A stretch of 64,000 bases of DNA. Source: Methylobacterium oryzihabitans (GTDB taxonomy: Bacteria > Pseudomonadota > Alphaproteobacteria > Rhizobiales > Beijerinckiaceae). The stretch lies in NCBI RefSeq assembly GCF_004004555.2, contig NZ_SACP01000022.1, positions 28,422-92,421 of the forward strand, in the 5' to 3' direction. Shown in pieces: positions 17,052 through 25,051 of the stretch (within the stretch, counting starts at the first letter, position 1; each line of letters begins with the position of its first letter). A program made the translations under genes and the position numbers. The notes beneath the pieces are model-generated. The model saw only the letters and a program-made list of their open reading frames with translations. It did not search any database and had not been told where the DNA came from.

Positions 17052-17116
17052 GCCTTCATCTTAGCGCCGCATTAACCATGCTCACCCTATCGCCGGGGGC
17101 GGCCGGGAGCGCGAGC

Positions 17117-17338
17117 ATGGGTGGTGAACTGTCGAGGCGCCGCGGGCAGGCCCTGAAGGCCGCCCGGGCGCTCGCCCGCAGCGGCGAGCACCGGGATCAT
17201 TCCAGCATCCTGCCGATCCTGCGCCGGAACCTCGACTTCCGCGACGCCGAAGGCTGGTTCAGCGACGCGCGCTTCCAGGCGCAGCTCGACGGGATCTGCG
17301 CCGGCCGCCAGCCGGTCGCGGCACCGGGACCGCGTTGA
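17117..17338 (+). CDS. Small basic conserved hypothetical protein
   Basis: 73 residues starting MGGELSRRRGQALKAARALA. It is rich in Arg/Ala at the N-terminus, with a predicted helical, amphipathic middle (HSSILPILRRNLDFRDAEGW). A GGGAGCG sequence precedes the ATG. It resembles a small protein family I associate with Methylobacteriaceae, function unknown. An alternative ATG lies at 17078. It overlaps the next small gene by four bases, which supports both being expressed. Confidence 0.6.
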   Translation: MGGELSRRRGQALKAARALARSGEHRDHSSILPILRRNLDFRDAEGWFSDARFQAQLDGICAGRQPVAAPGPR

Positions 17339-17715
17339 GGCCCGCCCGCCGCGTCGTGTGCCGCCTCGTCCTGGCGGCCGGCGCGGGTGCGCTCCTCGCC
17401 GCCTCGCCGGCGCCCGGGGTGCTGAACGGCCTGCGGCGGATCCTCGAAGGGCGCTGGGTCGGCGACACGCTCGAACTGCGCATCGACCAGGACGCCGTGC
17501 TCGCCAACGACGACCCGTCGAAGCCGTTCCAGTGGAGCGCGCTGACGATCATCGACGTCAGCGGCTCGGTCATCATCTTCGACATCGGGGCGCGGCGCTA
17601 CGTCGGCCTCCTCGAAGGCGACCGGCTCACGGTCTCGATCGGCGGCCGGCTCGGGTCGCACGTCCTGGTCCGGCAGGCGCCGCAGGGGGCGGCGGGCCTG
17701 GGATTGCGGCGCTGA
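17335..17715 (+). CDS. Small exported hypothetical protein
   Basis: 126 residues from a TTG start that overlaps the previous stop. A signal-like segment (RRVVCRLVLAAGAGALLAAS) is followed by a beta-rich domain with alternating hydrophobics (WSALTIIDVSGSVIIFDIG, YVGLLEGDRLTVSIGG). No known catalytic motif is seen. The rare start codon and short length lower confidence. It may be envelope-associated. Confidence 0.5.
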   Translation: MRPARRVVCRLVLAAGAGALLAASPAPGVLNGLRRILEGRWVGDTLELRIDQDAVLANDDPSKPFQWSALTIIDVSGSVIIFDIGARRYVGLLEGDRLTVSIGGRLGSHVLVRQAPQGAAGLGLRR

Positions 17716-18103
17716 AGCGCCGCAGGCGCGGGATCCGCGGATCTTCGCCCCGGTCCGGACGTTCTGCACACCAGGGACCCGGCCCCGCCAAGTTGCCGGC
17801 CTGCCAAGTTGCCGGCCCGCCGGATCCCCGACCGGCCAAGTCGCCGGCCGGCGGATCGCCGTCCGGCACGAGCATCGTGCCGGTCATCCCCAGACACGAA
17901 CCCCGGGCGGTCAAGTTGCCGGCAAGCTGATTTCCGCGTGTTTTCTGGCGCGGATGGCGGTCCGCACCCAGGAATGGCCGCAATCGCGTGGCTCCTCGCG
18001 CCGCAATGGCGGGCCGGCGAGCCCGCCGCCAACGATCCTGTCGCGAAGTTCTCGTCCGGCCGGCATGGCCGTCCGGGCGGGGCCGCGCATGGAAGGGAGT
18101 GAG
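17716..18103. other. Gene-free stretch with short direct repeats
   Basis: No reliable gene is seen between the small exported protein and the receiver-like gene. Four copies of a CAAGTTGCCGGC-like word lie at about 17789, 17805, 17837 (one base changed) and 17912. The first two are 16 bp apart and followed by similar CC(T/C)G bases, the others at irregular spacing, with CGGATC words between them. It also holds GCACGAGCATCGTGC, an imperfect palindrome. Possibly a decaying tandem repeat or protein-binding cluster. Confidence 0.5.
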
Positions 18104-18466
18104 ATGCCCAACAGCGGCCGGTACTACTACCGCATGGTGCTCCTGCTCGCGGCGGAGCCGCGGGTGCGCGCCCAGCTCGCCGAGACCCTGGAGCGCCTCG
18201 GCTGCGTCGTCACCGCCTTCGCCACCGAGGCCGAGGCGCTGATCTGGGCCCAGGACGAGGTCGCCGAACTCGCCATCGTCGACAGCCTGTCGGGCTCGGG
18301 CTTCGGCGTCGCCCTGGCGGCGCAACTGCGCCACGAGGGCGTGCCGGTGATGTTCTTCGACGGGTTCGATCCGGGCAGCGGCACGCTGAGCGCCGAGCCG
18401 CCGACAGTTCCGGGCCTGTCGCGTCATCTGCCGCTGCCGGAGTTACTCGACGCCTATCTCGCCTGA
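18104..18466 (+). CDS. Degenerate response-regulator receiver-like protein
   Basis: 120 residues with the alternating pattern of a receiver domain: VLLLAAEPRVRAQLAETL, then GCVVTAFATEAEAL, then LAIVDSLSGSGFG where the Asp could match the phosphoacceptor. The usual acidic pair near the N-terminus is reduced to AE, and the conserved Thr/Ser and Lys of strands 4 and 5 are missing, so it is likely a pseudo-receiver. A strong GGAAGGGAGTGAG precedes the ATG. No output domain and no neighbouring kinase are present. Confidence 0.65.
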   Translation: MPNSGRYYYRMVLLLAAEPRVRAQLAETLERLGCVVTAFATEAEALIWAQDEVAELAIVDSLSGSGFGVALAAQLRHEGVPVMFFDGFDPGSGTLSAEPPTVPGLSRHLPLPELLDAYLA

Positions 18467-18593
18467 CCTAGATCCTTCCGCTGGGCGCCGGACCGCCACG
18501 GTTCGGCACAGGGTCAACCCGGATCGTGCTGCTGCGGAACGTCCGGTCACGGCCGGCGCGCGGCCTGGCCGGCCAGCGAGGATGGATGCGAGG

Positions 18594-19334
18594 ATGAAGG
18601 CAGAGACGCGGGCGTTTCCGGCGAGCGGCCAGACCAGGATCCCGTTCGCGATCCTGTTGTCGTTCCTGGCGGGCTGCGCCGATTCCATCGGCTTCCTCGC
18701 ATTCGCCGAGCTGTTCATGTCGTTCATGAGCGGCAACACCACCCGGTTCGGCGTCGCGATCAGCCTCGGCGAATGGGACAACGCGATCCGGGTCGGCACC
18801 ACGATCTTGGTGTTCTGCCTCGGCGCCTTCTCCGGCACGCTGCTCGCCGCGGCGGTCGGGCACTGGCGGCTCGCCGTGCTGCTGGGCCTCCAGGCCGCCC
18901 TGCTCGGCATCGGCATGACGCTGCCGCGCGGCCCGATGGCCTTCCCGTTCCACGCCTACCCGATCGTGTTCGCCCTCGGGCTCCAGAACGCCGTGCTCCA
19001 GGACGAGGAGGGCCGCAGCATTGCCCTGACCTACGTCACCGGCGCGGTGGTGCGGTTCGGCACCGGGCTCGCCAACATGCTGCTCGGCCACCCGGCGGCC
19101 TCGTTCTGGCTCCAGGCGCCGCTCTGGCTCGCCCTCACGGTCGGCGCGGTGGTCGGCGGCACGCTGCACCAGTTCTACGGCGAGTCCGCCTTCCTGGTGC
19201 CGGCCCTGCTGGCGGCGATCCTGGCGACGGTCTCGCTCGTCCTCACCCTGCTCTACGGCGACAGCCGCTACGTCTCGAGCGACCGCGCCCCGCCGCCCGA
19301 CGCCGCCCCCACGGCGCCGCCGGCGACGCGCTGA
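18594..19334 (+). CDS. YoaK/DUF1275-family membrane protein
   Basis: About 246 residues with six predicted membrane segments. It has the DUF1275 pattern LLSFLAGCADSIGFLAF followed by FMSGNTTR, and LQNAVLQDE in the middle. Function is not established for the family. The ATG at 18594 has GCGAGG just upstream; an ATG at 18582 is also possible. The C-terminal tail is Pro/Ala-rich and probably unstructured. It is unrelated by sequence to the following oxidase operon and ends 153 bp before it. Confidence 0.8.
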   Translation: MKAETRAFPASGQTRIPFAILLSFLAGCADSIGFLAFAELFMSFMSGNTTRFGVAISLGEWDNAIRVGTTILVFCLGAFSGTLLAAAVGHWRLAVLLGLQAALLGIGMTLPRGPMAFPFHAYPIVFALGLQNAVLQDEEGRSIALTYVTGAVVRFGTGLANMLLGHPAASFWLQAPLWLALTVGAVVGGTLHQFYGESAFLVPALLAAILATVSLVLTLLYGDSRYVSSDRAPPPDAAPTAPPATR

Positions 19335-19399
19335 GGCGCCCTTCCCGGCCGGATCCGCTCCGGCCGGGACCCTGCGGCCGTCCGCCGTCCGTTTTGATC

Positions 19400-19417
19400 T
19401 TTCAGAAAATTCTGAAA
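19400..19417. promoter_or_regulatory. Palindromic operator candidate upstream of cydA
   Basis: TTTCAGAAAATTCTGAAA has 8-base arms (TTTCAGAA/TTCTGAAA) around AA, within an unusually AT-rich patch 71 bp before cydA. A TAATAT sequence at 19422-19427 could be the minus-10 element just downstream. The GbsR/MarR-type gene at the end of the operon is the likely binder, by analogy with other dimeric winged-helix regulators. Confidence 0.6.
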
Positions 19418-19487
19418 CTTGTAATATGCGGTCGCCGAGCCCGGCGCCGCCCCCGTCGGCCGCGCTCGTCCGTCCGAGGGATCCGCC

Positions 19488-20924
19488 ATGCTGTCGCAGG
19501 TCGACGCGCTGCTTCTCGCCCGGGCCCAGTTCGGGTTCACCGTGGCCTTCCACATCATCTTCCCGGCCTTCTCGATCGGGCTGGCGAGCTACCTGGCGGT
19601 GCTGGAGGCGCTCTGGCTCGCCACCGGCCGGCAGGTCTTCCTCGACCTGTTCAAGTACTGGATCAAGATCTTCGCCGTCGCCTTCGCCATGGGCGTCGTG
19701 TCCGGCCTCGTCATGTCCTACCAGTTCGGCACCAACTGGTCGGTCTTCTCCGACAGGACAGGGCCGGTCCTCGGACCGCTGATGGCCTACGAGGTGCTGT
19801 CGGCGTTCTTCCTGGAGGCCGGCTTCCTCGGCGTGATGCTGTTCGGGATGCACAAGGTCGGGCCGCGGCTGCACTTCCTCGCCACCCTGATGGTGGCGCT
19901 GGGCACGTTCTTCTCGGCGTTCTGGATCCTGTCGGTCAATTCGTGGATGCACACGCCCCAGGGGCACGGCGTCAACGAGGCCGGCCAGTTCGTCCCCCTC
20001 GACTGGTGGGCGATCGTCTTCAACCCGTCGTTCCCGTACCGCCTCGTCCACATGGTGCTGGCCGCCTACCTGACGACGGCGCTCGTGGTCGGCGCCGTCG
20101 GGGCGTGGCACCTCCTGCGCGACCGCACCCGGGCGGTGACCCCCGACAACGAGGGCGCCCGCACGATGTTCTCGATGGCGATGTGGATGGCGGCCGTCGT
20201 CGCGCCGCTCCAGATCCTCGCCGGCGACGCCCACGGCCTCAACACCCTGGAGCACCAGCCCGCCAAGGTCATGGCGATGGAGGGCCATTTCCGCAGCCAC
20301 CCGGACGGGGCGCCGCTGGTGCTGTTCGGCTGGCCCGACGAGGCCGCCGGCACCGTGCGCTACGCGATCGAGGTGCCGAAGCTCTCCTCGCTGATCCTCA
20401 AGCACAGCCTCGACGCGCCGCTCGCCGGCCTCGACACCGTGCCGCGGGAGAACTGGCCGCCGGTGCCGGTGGTGTTCTGGTCGTTCCGGGTCATGGTCGG
20501 CCTCGGCTTCGCCATCCTGGGCCTCGGGATGCTGAGCCTGTGGGCGCGTGTCCGGGGCCGGCTCCACGACTGGGCGCTCCTGCACCGCTTCGCGGTCCTG
20601 ATGGGACCGGCCGGCTTCGTCGCGGTGCTGGCGGGCTGGATCACCACCGAGGTCGGGCGCCAGCCCTTCACGGTCTACGGGCTGCTGCGCACCGCCGAGT
20701 CCGCCTCGCCGCTCTCGGCGCCGGCGGTCGCGTCCTCGCTCCTCGCCTTCGTGGTGATCTACTTCGCGGTGTTCTCGATGGGCGTGATCTACATCCTGCG
20801 CCTCGCCTCGCGGCCGCCGCACCGGGGCGAGCCCGGCGTCGAGCCCGGCCTGCCGATCCGTACCGCCGGCATCACCCCGGCGCCGTCGGTCCATCCGGAC
20901 CGCGTCCTCCATCCGGCCGAGTGA
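19488..20924 (+). CDS. cydA: Cytochrome bd-type ubiquinol oxidase subunit I, cyanide-insensitive (CIO) type
   Basis: 478 residues, nine hydrophobic segments. Haem ligands are visible: H22 (VAFHIIFP), H188 (YRLVHM) and M336 (FWSFRVMVG), plus acidic E102 and E110 in the second haem region. The Q-loop (about 255-330, LNTLEHQPAKVMAMEG) is short, lacking the insert of E. coli CydA, which marks the CIO group. The protein oxidises quinol and reduces oxygen at the cytoplasmic membrane without proton pumping. It is first in an operon with cydB, a DUF2474 peptide and a GbsR regulator. Confidence 0.93.
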   Translation: MLSQVDALLLARAQFGFTVAFHIIFPAFSIGLASYLAVLEALWLATGRQVFLDLFKYWIKIFAVAFAMGVVSGLVMSYQFGTNWSVFSDRTGPVLGPLMAYEVLSAFFLEAGFLGVMLFGMHKVGPRLHFLATLMVALGTFFSAFWILSVNSWMHTPQGHGVNEAGQFVPLDWWAIVFNPSFPYRLVHMVLAAYLTTALVVGAVGAWHLLRDRTRAVTPDNEGARTMFSMAMWMAAVVAPLQILAGDAHGLNTLEHQPAKVMAMEGHFRSHPDGAPLVLFGWPDEAAGTVRYAIEVPKLSSLILKHSLDAPLAGLDTVPRENWPPVPVVFWSFRVMVGLGFAILGLGMLSLWARVRGRLHDWALLHRFAVLMGPAGFVAVLAGWITTEVGRQPFTVYGLLRTAESASPLSAPAVASSLLAFVVIYFAVFSMGVIYILRLASRPPHRGEPGVEPGLPIRTAGITPAPSVHPDRVLHPAE

Positions 20925-20935
20925 GGAGGCCCGTC

Positions 20936-21943
20936 ATGATCGCCAGCATCGACCTCACCGTGGTCTGGGCCTTCGTCATCGCCTTCGCGGTCTTCGCCTA
21001 CGTGGTGATGGACGGCTTCGACCTCGGCATCGGCATCCTGTTCCCGACCCTGCGGCCGGGTCCCGAGCGCGACACCGCGATGAACTCGGTCGCCCCGGTC
21101 TGGGACGGGAACGAGACCTGGCTCGTGCTCGGGGGAGGGGGCCTGTTCGCCGCCTTTCCGCTCGCCTACGCGGTGATCCTGCCGGCGCTCTACGCGCCGA
21201 TCGTCGCGATGCTGCTCGGGCTGGTGTTCCGCGGCGTCGCGTTCGAGTTCCGCTGGCGCGACCCGCGCCACCGCGCCCTGTGGGACGTCGCCTTCGCGGG
21301 CGGCTCGGTGGTGGCGGCGCTCGCCCAGGGGATCGCGCTGGGCGCCCTGCTCCAGGGCATCCGGGTCGAGGGCCGGGCCTATGCCGGCGGCTGGTGGGAC
21401 TGGCTGACGCCGTTCAGCGTCATGGTCGGGATCGGGCTGGTCTGCGCCTACGCGCTCCTCGGCGCGACGTGGCTGGTGATGCGCAGCGAAGGGGCCTTGC
21501 GCGACAAGGCCCGCCGCCTGTCGTTCTGGCTCGCCGGCGCGACCCTCGCCGCCATCGCGGCGGTGAGCGCGGCGACGCCGTTCCTGGAAGGGAAGTACTG
21601 GGAGCGCTGGTTCGCGATGCCGGGCGTGCTGCTGACCGCCCAGGTGCCGCTCCTCGTCGCCGTCGCGGCGTGGGCATTCTACCGCCAGTTGCGCGGCGGC
21701 GCCGACAGGGCCCCGTTCCTGATCGCCCTCGGGCTGTTCCTGCTCTCCTTCGCCGGGCTCGGGATCAGCATCTTCCCGGACGTCGTGCCCGGCCGGATCA
21801 CGATCTGGCAGGCGGCGGCCCCGCCGGCGAGCCAGATCTTCATGCTCGTCGGCGCCTCGGTGCTGATCCCGGTGATCCTGCTCTACACCGCCTATTCCTA
21901 CTGGGTGTTCCGGGGGAAGGTGGACGCGGCGGGCTACCATTGA
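20936..21943 (+). CDS. cydB: Cytochrome bd-type ubiquinol oxidase subunit II
   Basis: 335 residues with about eight membrane segments. The N-terminal YVVMDGFDLGIGIL and PVWDGNETWLVLGGGG stretches are diagnostic of CydB. GAGGAGG precedes the ATG. The gene begins 11 bp after cydA and overlaps the next very small ORF by four bases, consistent with a single complex made from one message. Confidence 0.93.
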   Translation: MIASIDLTVVWAFVIAFAVFAYVVMDGFDLGIGILFPTLRPGPERDTAMNSVAPVWDGNETWLVLGGGGLFAAFPLAYAVILPALYAPIVAMLLGLVFRGVAFEFRWRDPRHRALWDVAFAGGSVVAALAQGIALGALLQGIRVEGRAYAGGWWDWLTPFSVMVGIGLVCAYALLGATWLVMRSEGALRDKARRLSFWLAGATLAAIAAVSAATPFLEGKYWERWFAMPGVLLTAQVPLLVAVAAWAFYRQLRGGADRAPFLIALGLFLLSFAGLGISIFPDVVPGRITIWQAAAPPASQIFMLVGASVLIPVILLYTAYSYWVFRGKVDAAGYH

Positions 21944-22068
21944 GCGCCGGGGCTCCCCACTCTCCGCTGTGGCGGCGCTTGCTGTGGTTCGCCGCGCTCT
22001 ACGGCGGCAGCGTCGTCGTCCTGGGGATCGTCGCCACGATCCTGCGGGCCTGGCTGAGGATGGGCTGA
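21940..22068 (+). CDS. DUF2474-like small oxidase-associated membrane peptide
   Basis: 42 residues from a TTG that overlaps the cydB stop. After a short polar N-terminus there is WRRLLWFAALYGGSVVVLGI and a second half that completes one membrane helix. Peptides of this type follow CIO-type cydAB and are analogous to CydX, which stabilises the oxidase. The short length and rare start codon mean it is easily overlooked; its position makes it credible. Confidence 0.75.
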   Translation: MSAGAPHSPLWRRLLWFAALYGGSVVVLGIVATILRAWLRMG

Positions 22069-22072
22069 CACG

Positions 22073-22648
22073 ATGCGACTGCCGCCGCTGGTCCAGACCT
22101 TCGTGCTCCATTTCGGCGAGATGGGCTCGCGCTGGGGCATCAACCGCACGGTCGGGCAGATCTACGCCGTGCTGTTCGTCGCCGAGCGCGCGCTCAATGC
22201 CGACGACATCGTCGAGCGACTCGGCGTCTCGCGCTCCAACGTCAGCATGGGGCTGAAGGAGCTGCAGGCCTGGAACCTCGTGCGGCTCCAGCACGTGCCG
22301 GGCGACCGGCGCGACTACTTCGCCACGCCCGACGACATCTGGCAGATCGTCCGCACCCTGGTCGAGGAGCGCAAGAAGCGCGAGGTCGACCCGACCCTGA
22401 CCCTCCTGCGCGAACTCCTGATGCAGGAGCCGCACAGCCCCGAGGAGCGCCACGCCCAGGACCGCCTGCGGGAGATGCACGACCTGTTCGAGCTGTTCGC
22501 CGGCTGGTACGCCGACGTGCAGCGGCTGGAGACCGACCGGCTGGTCCAGCTCCTCACCCTCGGGGCGAAGGTCCAGAAGATCCTCGACCTCAAGGACCGC
22601 CTGCGGGTGCTGCCCGGCCGGCGCGGCCCTGCGGGACAACGAGGATAG
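22073..22648 (+). CDS. GbsR/MarR-family winged-helix regulator
   Basis: 191 residues. The N-terminal GEMGSRWGINRTVGQIYAVL and HTH ADDIVERLGVSRSNVSMGLK are characteristic of the GbsR group, followed by a long helical dimerisation tail. It begins 4 bp after the small oxidase peptide, so it is co-transcribed. The palindrome at 19400-19417 before cydA is its likely target, giving feedback on oxidase expression. The signal sensed is unknown. Confidence 0.85.
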   Translation: MRLPPLVQTFVLHFGEMGSRWGINRTVGQIYAVLFVAERALNADDIVERLGVSRSNVSMGLKELQAWNLVRLQHVPGDRRDYFATPDDIWQIVRTLVEERKKREVDPTLTLLRELLMQEPHSPEERHAQDRLREMHDLFELFAGWYADVQRLETDRLVQLLTLGAKVQKILDLKDRLRVLPGRRGPAGQRG

Positions 22649-22725
22649 CCGCGCGCAGGCGTGGCGGTTCCGGCACGATTATGGCATGGAGGGCGCCAGT
22701 CTCTTCCGCTCGGGATCGTCGGTCC

Positions 22726-22932
22726 ATGACCACAGGCACTTCCCTCACCGCCGAACAGCAGCGCGGCTACGAGGCCGCGGGCGAGGCCGCCCTCAACGCC
22801 GCGCTCTCGCGCCTCCCGCCGGCCGAGCGCGAGGCGTACTGGGCCTCGGTGCGGCGCTGCTACAACGCCCCCTACAACGACGCGGTCCCCAAGGCCGCCC
22901 GCGCCGCGGCGCCGGACGCGCTCGCGAGCTGA
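22726..22932 (+). CDS. Small conserved hypothetical protein
   Basis: 68 residues, MTTGTSLTAEQQRGYEAAGE onward, mostly helical, with one Cys (RRCYNAPYN). No signal peptide or membrane segment. The ATG at 22726 is preferred over an upstream ATG at 22681 because the extra residues are Arg/Ser-rich and not protein-like. No function can be assigned. It is convergent with the PheC-like gene 37 bp away. Confidence 0.5.
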   Translation: MTTGTSLTAEQQRGYEAAGEAALNAALSRLPPAEREAYWASVRRCYNAPYNDAVPKAARAAAPDALAS

Positions 22933-22969
22933 CGAAGCGGCGGGAGGAGAATCCCCTCCCGCCGGCCCG

Positions 22970-23731
22970 CTATTCCGCCGCCGCGGCCAGCGCCCGCTCG
23001 TAGGCGCCGCTCTTCAGCGCCGGGGCGAGCCACGCATCGACCGCCTGCTTCAGGGCCGGGTCGCGGGTCATCCAGTACGCCTTGTCGGCGTGGTCGAAGC
23101 TGTCGGGCACCGCCGCCGGGCACAGCACGCCGGGGTGGCGCCGCGACTGGTAGTCGACCTCGGCGCCGTCGCTGACGAACACGTCGGCCCGGTTCTCCGC
23201 CACCTCCTCGAAGATCGTGCGGTTGTCCGGGTGCAGGCGCTGGTTGGCGTCGGGAAAGTTCGCCCGCGCGAAGCGCTCGTTGGTGCCGCCGGGGTTGAAC
23301 ACCACCCGCACGTCGGGCCGGTTGATCGCCGCGATCGAGACGTAGCGCTCCCGGTCGGCGCAGCGCACCACCGGCCGCTTGCCGTCGGTCATCACCGGCA
23401 CCGAGAAATCCGCCACCGCGGCCCGGTCCGGCGTCACGCTGACCCCGCCCATCGCGACGTCGTAGCGGTCGGCGACGAGGTCGTCCTTCAGGGTCTTCCA
23501 GGTCGTCGGCACGATCGTCAGGCTCACGCCGAGCGCCTTGGCGAGGTCCTCGGCCATGGTCACGTCGGCGCCCTTGAACGTCCCGCCGTCGCGGCGCAGC
23601 GAGTAGGGGGCGTAATCCCCGGTGAGGCCGACCCGCAGGGTGCCGTCCTGCCTGATCGCCGCGAGCGGGCGCGCGGCGGCCGGAGCGGCGAGGGCGAGAA
23701 GGGCGAGGGCGGCGATGGAGGCGTGGCGCAT
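22970..23731 (-). CDS. Periplasmic PheC-like cyclohexadienyl dehydratase / solute-binding protein
   Basis: 253 residues: signal peptide (MRHASIAALALLALAAPAAA) and a type II periplasmic-binding fold starting LRVGLTGDYAPYSLRRDG. The segment NPGGTNERFARANF followed by HPDNRTIFEEV and SDGAEVD aligns with P. aeruginosa PheC from memory. The catalytic Glu of PheC corresponds to E191. PheC converts prephenate or arogenate to phenylpyruvate or phenylalanine in the periplasm. An amino-acid ABC binding role is the alternative, but no permease or ATPase genes lie nearby. Confidence 0.75.
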   Translation of the reverse strand: MRHASIAALALLALAAPAAARPLAAIRQDGTLRVGLTGDYAPYSLRRDGGTFKGADVTMAEDLAKALGVSLTIVPTTWKTLKDDLVADRYDVAMGGVSVTPDRAAVADFSVPVMTDGKRPVVRCADRERYVSIAAINRPDVRVVFNPGGTNERFARANFPDANQRLHPDNRTIFEEVAENRADVFVSDGAEVDYQSRRHPGVLCPAAVPDSFDHADKAYWMTRDPALKQAVDAWLAPALKSGAYERALAAAAE

Positions 23732-23885
23732 GGCGTCTGAGGCGTTCCCGACCCGGCAGACGGCGCCGGGCGGGCCGAGTCATCGCGGATGGCGGCGCGG
23801 CCGTAAAGGTCGGCGGCGCGAGGCTTGACAATCCGGGCGGTCCGCCCTCGATCCGGGGCGGGATGCACAGCGGGGTGACGGCGAG

Positions 23886-24983
23886 GTGAACGGAGCGAGC
23901 GTGCGGTCCCGGCTCCTCCGCCACCGGCCCAAGCTGGTCCAGGCGCTGCGCATGACGGTGGCGAGCCTCGCCACCTACGGCCTCGGCGAGGCGTTCGGCC
24001 TGCCGCAGGCCTACTGGGCGGTCATCACCGCGATCATCGTGACGCAGAGCAGCCTCGGCAGCTCGCTGAAGGCCGCCTTCGACCGCTTCCTCGGCTCGGT
24101 GCTCGGCGCGGCCTATGGCGGCCTCGTGACCTTCGTGGTGCCCCATCACGGCGGCTGGACCAGCGCCCTCGCGCTGAGTCTCGCGGTGGCGCCGCTCGCC
24201 GTCGCGGCGGCGGCCTCGGCGGGTTTCCGGATCGCGCCGATCACCGCGGTCATCGTGCTGCTGGGCACCACCGGGGCGACGCTCGGACCGCTGGCCTTCG
24301 CCCTCGACCGCCTGCTGGAGGTCGGCCTCGGCTGCGCCGTCGGCCTGCTGGTGTCGCTCGTCGTCGCGCCGGCCCGGGCGACGCGGGCCCTCGTCGCGCA
24401 GGCCGGCCGCACCGCCGAGCTCCTCGCCGACCAGCTCGCGGCGCTCGCCACCCTTGAGGCCGAGGAATCGGTCGAGGCGCTCGCCCTGCCGCTCGCCACC
24501 CGGCGCAGCCTCGCGCGGCTCGAAGCCCTGGTCGCGGAGGCCGACCGCGAGCGCCGCAGCCGCCTCGCGGTGCTGGCCGATCCAGACCCGCTGCTGCGCA
24601 CCCTGCTGCGCCTGCGCCACGACATCGTGATGCTGCGCCGGACCGTGCGCGAGGCCGGCACCGACGTGATGCGGGCGCATGTCGCGGCGCCGTGGGCCGC
24701 CGCCGCCAGCGCCGGCGCCGAGCGGCTGCGGGCGATCGCCGCCGCCCTGGCCGGAGGCCGCGCCGCCGCCCCCGAGAGCCGCGACCTGACCGAGGCTGTC
24801 TCCGCCTATCGCGGCGCGATCGACGAGATGCACCGCAGCCACCGCACCGACGCCCTCACCACCGACGGGATCGGGCGGATCTTCTGGATCGCGTTCTCCC
24901 TCGACCAGCTCCGGCGCAACCTCGACGACCTCGCCGAACGCGCCGGCGACATGGCCCGCGACGAGGCCGACCGGGCCGGGTGA
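23886..24983 (+). CDS. FUSC-family membrane protein
   Basis: 365 residues from a GTG. Five to six membrane segments fill residues about 20-160 (AYWAVITAIIVTQSSLGSSL, FDRFLGSVLGAAYGG), the FUSC pattern shared with fusaric-acid resistance and aromatic-acid exporters. The C-terminal half is a soluble helical domain. It is shorter than two-repeat exporters and lacks membrane-fusion partners here, so the transport role is uncertain. It is divergent from the PheC-like gene. Confidence 0.8.
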   Translation: MNGASVRSRLLRHRPKLVQALRMTVASLATYGLGEAFGLPQAYWAVITAIIVTQSSLGSSLKAAFDRFLGSVLGAAYGGLVTFVVPHHGGWTSALALSLAVAPLAVAAAASAGFRIAPITAVIVLLGTTGATLGPLAFALDRLLEVGLGCAVGLLVSLVVAPARATRALVAQAGRTAELLADQLAALATLEAEESVEALALPLATRRSLARLEALVAEADRERRSRLAVLADPDPLLRTLLRLRHDIVMLRRTVREAGTDVMRAHVAAPWAAAASAGAERLRAIAAALAGGRAAAPESRDLTEAVSAYRGAIDEMHRSHRTDALTTDGIGRIFWIAFSLDQLRRNLDDLAERAGDMARDEADRAG

Positions 24984-25051
24984 GATGTCGTCGCGCCGCC
25001 GCGCCTGCCGGGTTAGGGTCGCGGCAGACGCGATCATCGACAGGAGGTTCC

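Noticed and set aside
17788..17926. Possible CRISPR array
   Set aside because: Repeat words are only about 12 bases, spacing is irregular, and no cas genes are present.
18468..20912. 814-codon minus-strand frame opposite YoaK-like and cydA
   Set aside because: Low-complexity, His/Arg/Glu-rich translation with no family features; cydA on the other strand is certain.
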